64,000 nt of DNA, taken from positions 234,255,369 to 234,319,368 of the forward strand of contig JBAIZL010000005.1 of the NCBI GenBank assembly GCA_036971475.1. Reading direction: 5' to 3'. Below the pieces are notes generated by a model. That model had not been told where the DNA came from. It saw nothing but the letters and a program-made list of their open reading frames with translations, and searched no databases. Position numbers and translations under genes: made by a program. The stretch comes from Prosapia bicincta. Its lineage: Eukaryota > Arthropoda > Insecta > Hemiptera > Cercopidae. Position 1 is the first letter of the stretch. The number at the start of each line of letters is the position of its first letter. Positions 54,301 through 60,300 of the stretch are shown one piece after another.

Positions 54301-57300
54301 GAAAATAAAGCAACAAAATAAAATGTATATAATAATATTTTTAGAATTTTAATTGTTTATAACTTTTTAATCCTATGATATAGGTAAAAATGTTAATGTA
54401 CGAAATTGTTCAGAGTTTTATTATGAAAAATATTGTTTTTATGTATACATATAAGATAAAAATTGAAAAGTTATAAGACATAAACCACAATTATGTACTT
54501 TCATTAAAATTACTGTCACTTTGATAAGCTTATCTCCCCCCCCAGACATACTAGGCTTATTGAAATGTACCAGTTCAGAGAAACAGAGGGGATGAATGGC
54601 ACAATTATAACCTGGGCATTAGTACTAACTTTGCTTTCTTTCTGATTTTTTTTTAAACAAACTATACACAATCTTTCTCTACGGAGTGGTAAATGTCGTT
54701 AAGGGTTTTTACTGCCACATTGTACAACTTCATTTATTGAAATGTAGCATTTGTCTTTTACCGATTCATTTACAATGCTATCTATAAAATCATCTCTGTC
54801 AAGTGAGTTTTCTGAATTTAGTAGTGGAGCTACTGTACAAAAGGCGGTAAATACTTTTATTGCTCTTGTACACTACCCCTATTTTCAAGTCATATTTATT
54901 AATAACAACTTGATTTGTAGCTTTCTCACTACTTTTATGTATTACTTTTTTGTCCTCTATGTGACAACTAGTTGAAAGAAGGTATATTGGTATTCTAACT
55001 TTTATTTTTGTTTCTACCATACTAGTAATATTCGTCCTTGTCTGTAAAAACTGCTTTCCTGGATACAAATTTTAATTTAATTACATTTTTAGAGAGGTCT
55101 TTATTTTTATTTACAGACCCGGTCAGAAGGTTTTAATGACAAGCAGTGGACAGGTCATGAGTAACTTTGAACAGAAATTGTCTACAAAAATATGTGGTAG
55201 CCTTTGTTTAGAAGATTATAGGTACTCTGATACATGACAACCTTTTCAGTAAAAGGATCTCTACCTTCAGTCAAAAAACTCCTACAGTATATAGTGACAA
55301 ATTCAATATATAGCTGGGATCACTATTGCAAAGTTAAAATTTTTTATCCTAAATCCAGTGAGTTTTTTAAGGCAAATATCGACACGCCAGTTTTCCATTC
55401 CTACAAGAGACTCAGGATTTATAAGTTTTGTCTGGGCACAAAGTGTTCCTTTACTTCATTATTTATAAAATCGTAAAAATTTATAACCATAGGTTAAGGT
55501 ATGGGTGGGTGCAGGATACCCGAGGTTAAACATTAAACTAATTACTTGAAATCACCTCAACGCCGTTGTTTCTGAAAAAAAGTAGACATGCCTTATTCTC
55601 TTTGTACTCCAATAATGTACAATATTTTTCTGGCTAAGCAACTCATGTTCAAAACTAGTGCAATATATTTTTTTAATTTCCTCAATTATAACATTGGATT
55701 AGTTTTTAACCAAGAAGGTTGTTTTAGTTCTCCACTATCTCATTTGTTTTGGGTTTTATCGGTGTAGAAATTCGTTTCTTTCTCAAGCAAGTCCCATACA
55801 AAAATTGTGAGAATTAGATTAAAGTTTTATATTGACCTAAAGTTTCTAAGCAGGTAGTTTTATATACCTATTTTTATCAAAACAAGTGTTTGTTAAAAAC
55901 GTTTAAATTATTTTAAACTCAATTTCTAGTTATGGTTCAATAGGGAACACATGAACCCACTTTGGGCTTTGAAGACTTTGGGCAGGGAAAACACTAAAAA
56001 AATTAACACTCTAGACACACATGGCTCATATAAGCTGAGGCAATCGGCTCTATCAACTGAGCAATCGGAAGAAATTATTTCTCAAATCATTACAAAGCAA
56101 AGTATTTATAAGCCATCAAAGCTGAAGGAAATGATTGCAGGAGTAAGCTTAAAAAATTCACGAAATAAATATTTGCTATCCATTGATTTGAATTCTACAG
56201 AAGTATATGTAAATAAATCCAGTAGTTCAAGGATTACACAAAGTAATTAGGTATGAAATATATTACAAACTTAAAATAAACTATTTCTAACAAAATCTTA
56301 CTAGAAACATAAGAATGAAGCAATTTCCTATGCACTATAACTTCCATATACCAGATGTTATACTTCTGTGTAATGACACGGAAAAGCTGCCAAAGCTAGA
56401 AATTGATGTTGTTTGCACCCCTTATAATGTAAATTTTAACTTGTAAAAGACATTTCCAGGTTGAATAAATAATGCAAGCTAAAGAACTATTGAGCAATAT
56501 AGAATTTTCAAACACTTCTTTAGTTTGATTTCTAATAAAATCATTAACTTTCGGTGAATCTTAATTAATCACTTTAACAATAGTTTATGACTATCCAACT
56601 TTAAATTATTATAATTTGTGAAAACTTACTGTGACAGAACATTTTTGATCACTATGCGGCGATCTTTATCAGTGTCTTCTGCTTGGAGATGTCGGGTCTA
56701 GCAGTGACGGTTTTAAAGGCAGGTTTTCGATATTCTCAAAGAGTATGTGCGATTTGTATTGTGTTTGTTTAATATGTTTGTATTTTGTGTCGCTCTAAAT
56801 TTCATATTGTTCTAGTGTGTTGAGATGTGGTCCTTTTTTTTATGTATATGATTTCTAGGTTATGGTAAATGTTTGTGTATTTGTGTCCTGTTTCTTTTAT
56901 GTTATTGTAAAATGCTGAGTTGGTGTTCTGTTTGTGTTCCTCGGTTCTTTGTTTGAAGCTGCGACTTATTTGTCCAATATAGAATTTGTTACATTTGTCG
57001 CAGTTTAGTTTGTATATACCTTGTATTTGTAGTTTATCTTTGTTGTTGGTGTTTTGAATACCTTTTTTTGAAATTTGCAGGCTATTTTATTTGTTTTTTT
57101 GTTTATGTATAGTAATGTGATTTATTTGTTTTCCCTGTGTGTAGTGTTAATTTTAGTTCCTTTTTGTATTTTGTACCATAGTTTGTCTATTATTGTGGTG
57201 TTGTATCCATTTGTGTATGCTAAATATTTAATGGTGTCTAGTTCTTTGTTTATGTTTTCTGAGTTCATTGGAATTTCTTTAAGTCTATGGAGCTTGGATC

Positions 57301-60300
57301 TGAAGGCAGCTTGTTTGTGTTGGTTAGGGTGGTTTGAGGTGTTGTGGATAAGTGTGTCTGTCGTTATGGGTTTTCTGTAAATGTTGAAACTATGTTTTTG
57401 TGCGTGGCTTTTTGTTATGGCTAGGTCGAAGAAACCAACCGATCCCTAAACTTCCTCAAAGAAAGAAATTCCAATAAACACAGAAAACATAAACAAAGAA
57501 CTAGACACCATTAAATGTTTAGCATATACAAATGGATACATCACCACAATAATAACACACTATGGTATAAAATACAAAAAAAGCTAAAATTAACATTACA
57601 GACAGGGAAAACAAATACATCACATTAACATACATAAACAAAACAACAAATGAAATAGCCCGCAAATTTCAAAAAACAGTATAGACAACTAGTAACAAGT
57701 TACAATACAAAATATAACACGACACCAACAACAAGGATAAACTACAAGCACAAGGCGTATACAAACTAAACTGCGACAAATGTAACAAATTCTATATTGG
57801 ACAAACAGGTTGCCGCTTTAAACAAAGAGCCGAGGAACACAACAGAACACCAACTCAGCATTTTACAATAACATAAAAGAAACAGGACACAAATACACAG
57901 ACATTTATCATAACTTAGAAATCATACACATCAACAAAAAAGGACCACATCCCAACACACTAGAACAATATGAAATTTAAAGACACACAAAAACACAAAG
58001 TACAAATATATTAAACAAACAAACACAATACAAATCACACATACTCTTTGATACTATCGAAAACCTGCCTTTAAAACCATCACCGCTTGACCCCGACATC
58101 TCCAAGCAGAAGACACTGATGAAGATCGCCACATAGGGATAGAAAACGTTCTGTCTGAATAAGTTTTCACAAATTTACAAAATTTAAAGTTCGGATAGTC
58201 ATAAACTATTATTAAAGTGATTAATCCTAAAATATTATAATTTCAAATAGGGTTTTGGACAATTTTGACTATGTTATTTATAATGAAGGGATTTTAGTCA
58301 ACTACCCTTTCTTTCTTTAAGCTAGCTTGATGAAATCTAACATTAGAAATTGATAACATTAGTTCATGGGGTTTTGGAATATTTTTTTTACTGTGTTTTG
58401 ACAAACTGATCGGCAAATTACTATTTTCCCTATAATTACAGTTCCCTAAAACAAGTAGCACGATTGATTTATAATACAATCCCTTAAAAAAATTTTAAAC
58501 AGGAAATGCTAGGAATTCCTAAGTTATAGTAGAAGTAATAGGATTTCATATAATATAGGTTTACTATATTTATGATTACAAACATCATAGTTAGAGTAGT
58601 GAGACGAAATACTCATCTGACAGTTTAAAAACTTATTTGAAAATCTATACCAGCTTTTCTAAATCAATGCCCATTTTTCAAAACAATTTGACAGTTAAAA
58701 ATTTTGACAAATTTTTAAAATGTTTCATAAGTTTTTCTTGTTAATAAGTTTCATCATCAAAAAACAACACCATTAATAAATATAATTTATTATAATACTA
58801 TAATATACTAATTTCAAAATACCTATGAAAATCTATTAAAACCAAGGTTATGAAATGTTACCAAGCTGTCTGAACACTGTTGCAAATGATAGAAATTTGC
58901 TGATATTTATAAGCATATTGGCAGAAATTAAACACCATAATGCATATGATTTTACTTTCATGGCTATAATTAATGTTAATAATATGGAATGTTAGCAATA
59001 TGTTAATAATATGGAAAAAGCTGTTTGCCCACCTGAACCCTGTCAAGCATTATCTTCTGCATTTTCTGTGACAAAAATGATTCTCTGCCATGATCTAATA
59101 CAGGCTGTTGGAAAGCAGAATTTTCTGAATTAGAAGGAAACATGAAAGGGGAGGGTTCTTTTCTCATGGGTGATGAAGGCTGGGACTGAGCAGGAGTTGA
59201 GTTTCCCGATGTTGTTACCCATTTCCCCCCACCAGCACCAACAATATTTAAACCTGTGCCTGTACTGCCAAATGTGTTGAGCGCACGTACAGTATTGGAA
59301 CTCAATGGTGAACTTCTTACATGCCTCAAATCCTGTGAAACAAAGAATGTTGAAATTATATTCATATATTGTCAATGATAAAAAAGGTACAAAAGAAAAA
59401 AGTGTACTTTCTACAGATCTCTTAAATCTAAACAATATCCTCAAGGCTTGATAAAACATTATATTTACAAAGAGCCCAATGATTAATTCTTTTTTTTGTG
59501 TAATGTATGCATTTTATATTTTAAAAAAAAGTAACATTGGTTACATCATCACAAATAAGTATTTATAAAAGTTCATCTTCTCAAGGTAACTCAATGTGAT
59601 CAAATAGAAACATTGACAAATATGCTACTGTACTGGAGGGCAGTAAATCCTACAAAGAAGCCCAAAATTTTGGAGCAATGTTAGATGGCCTAACATAAAA
59701 AGGCCTATGTAAATTTGTTAGGGTGCAAAAAGAACAAGTGGGTCGCAGTAGATGAGTAGTTCGCGGTCGATGTTGATGTCTACATCCATGTAAATTAAAT
59801 GCACTGTAATATGGAGACGAACACAACAGGTAGGTCGAGGTGGAAGTACAGCGCGATGCCTTGCTGGATGTTTACATCGATGCTTTTTGAAAACAAACGG
59901 ATTTGATTTTGCATGGATGCCTAGAATGTTGCTTTGCTCTGATTGGTCCATTCAAGGTCGTCCAGCCCTTCTACGCCACATCACGGCGTGCGATGGAAAT
60001 ATGACTGTAAACATTGGTAGTGCGGTATTGGTTAAGTTTAGTATTTGCACTATTTTAGTATTTAGTAAGTGCAGTACTTTCACATAGATAAGTGAATGTC
60101 TCAGTTGTCATCCTCATATAGGAATGAAATTGTTTAGGGTCATCTTTTAGTTCAGTAGAAAAAAAATAATTAATTATACTTAATTTGGTTACTGATTTTA
60201 ATTTCCTTACTAACATTACATTTCCCTTTATAATAAGTGAGATTTTTTTAAACTTATTTTGTTACAATATATCTATTGGTTTTAACGATAATATTTACAT

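Larger units (their letters stand above)
56548..58228. mobile_element. Penelope-like family D, large head-to-head pair
   Basis: The minus arm (56,548 to about 57,425) and plus arm (about 57,426-58,228) each read outward from the RT thumb ('FNIYRKPITTDTLIHNTSNH') to a GIY-YIG domain ('YKLNCDKCNKFYIGQ', then 'FKQRAEEHNRT') and the terminus with hammerhead-like core and GACATCTCCAAGCAGAAGAC. Arms are diverged by many substitutions and stops, so this pair is older than those of family A. It lies in the TSC1 intron between exons 2 and 3. Confidence 0.8.

Noticed and set aside
55951..56250. 99-codon plus frame as a possible small gene
   Set aside because: No family resemblance, no splice context, and lies inside a TSC1 intron; kept only as an unexplained frame.
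57075..57380. 101-codon hydrophobic frame that looks like a membrane protein
   Set aside because: It is the antisense of AT-rich PLE family D coding sequence; T-rich codons give spurious Phe/Leu/Val runs.
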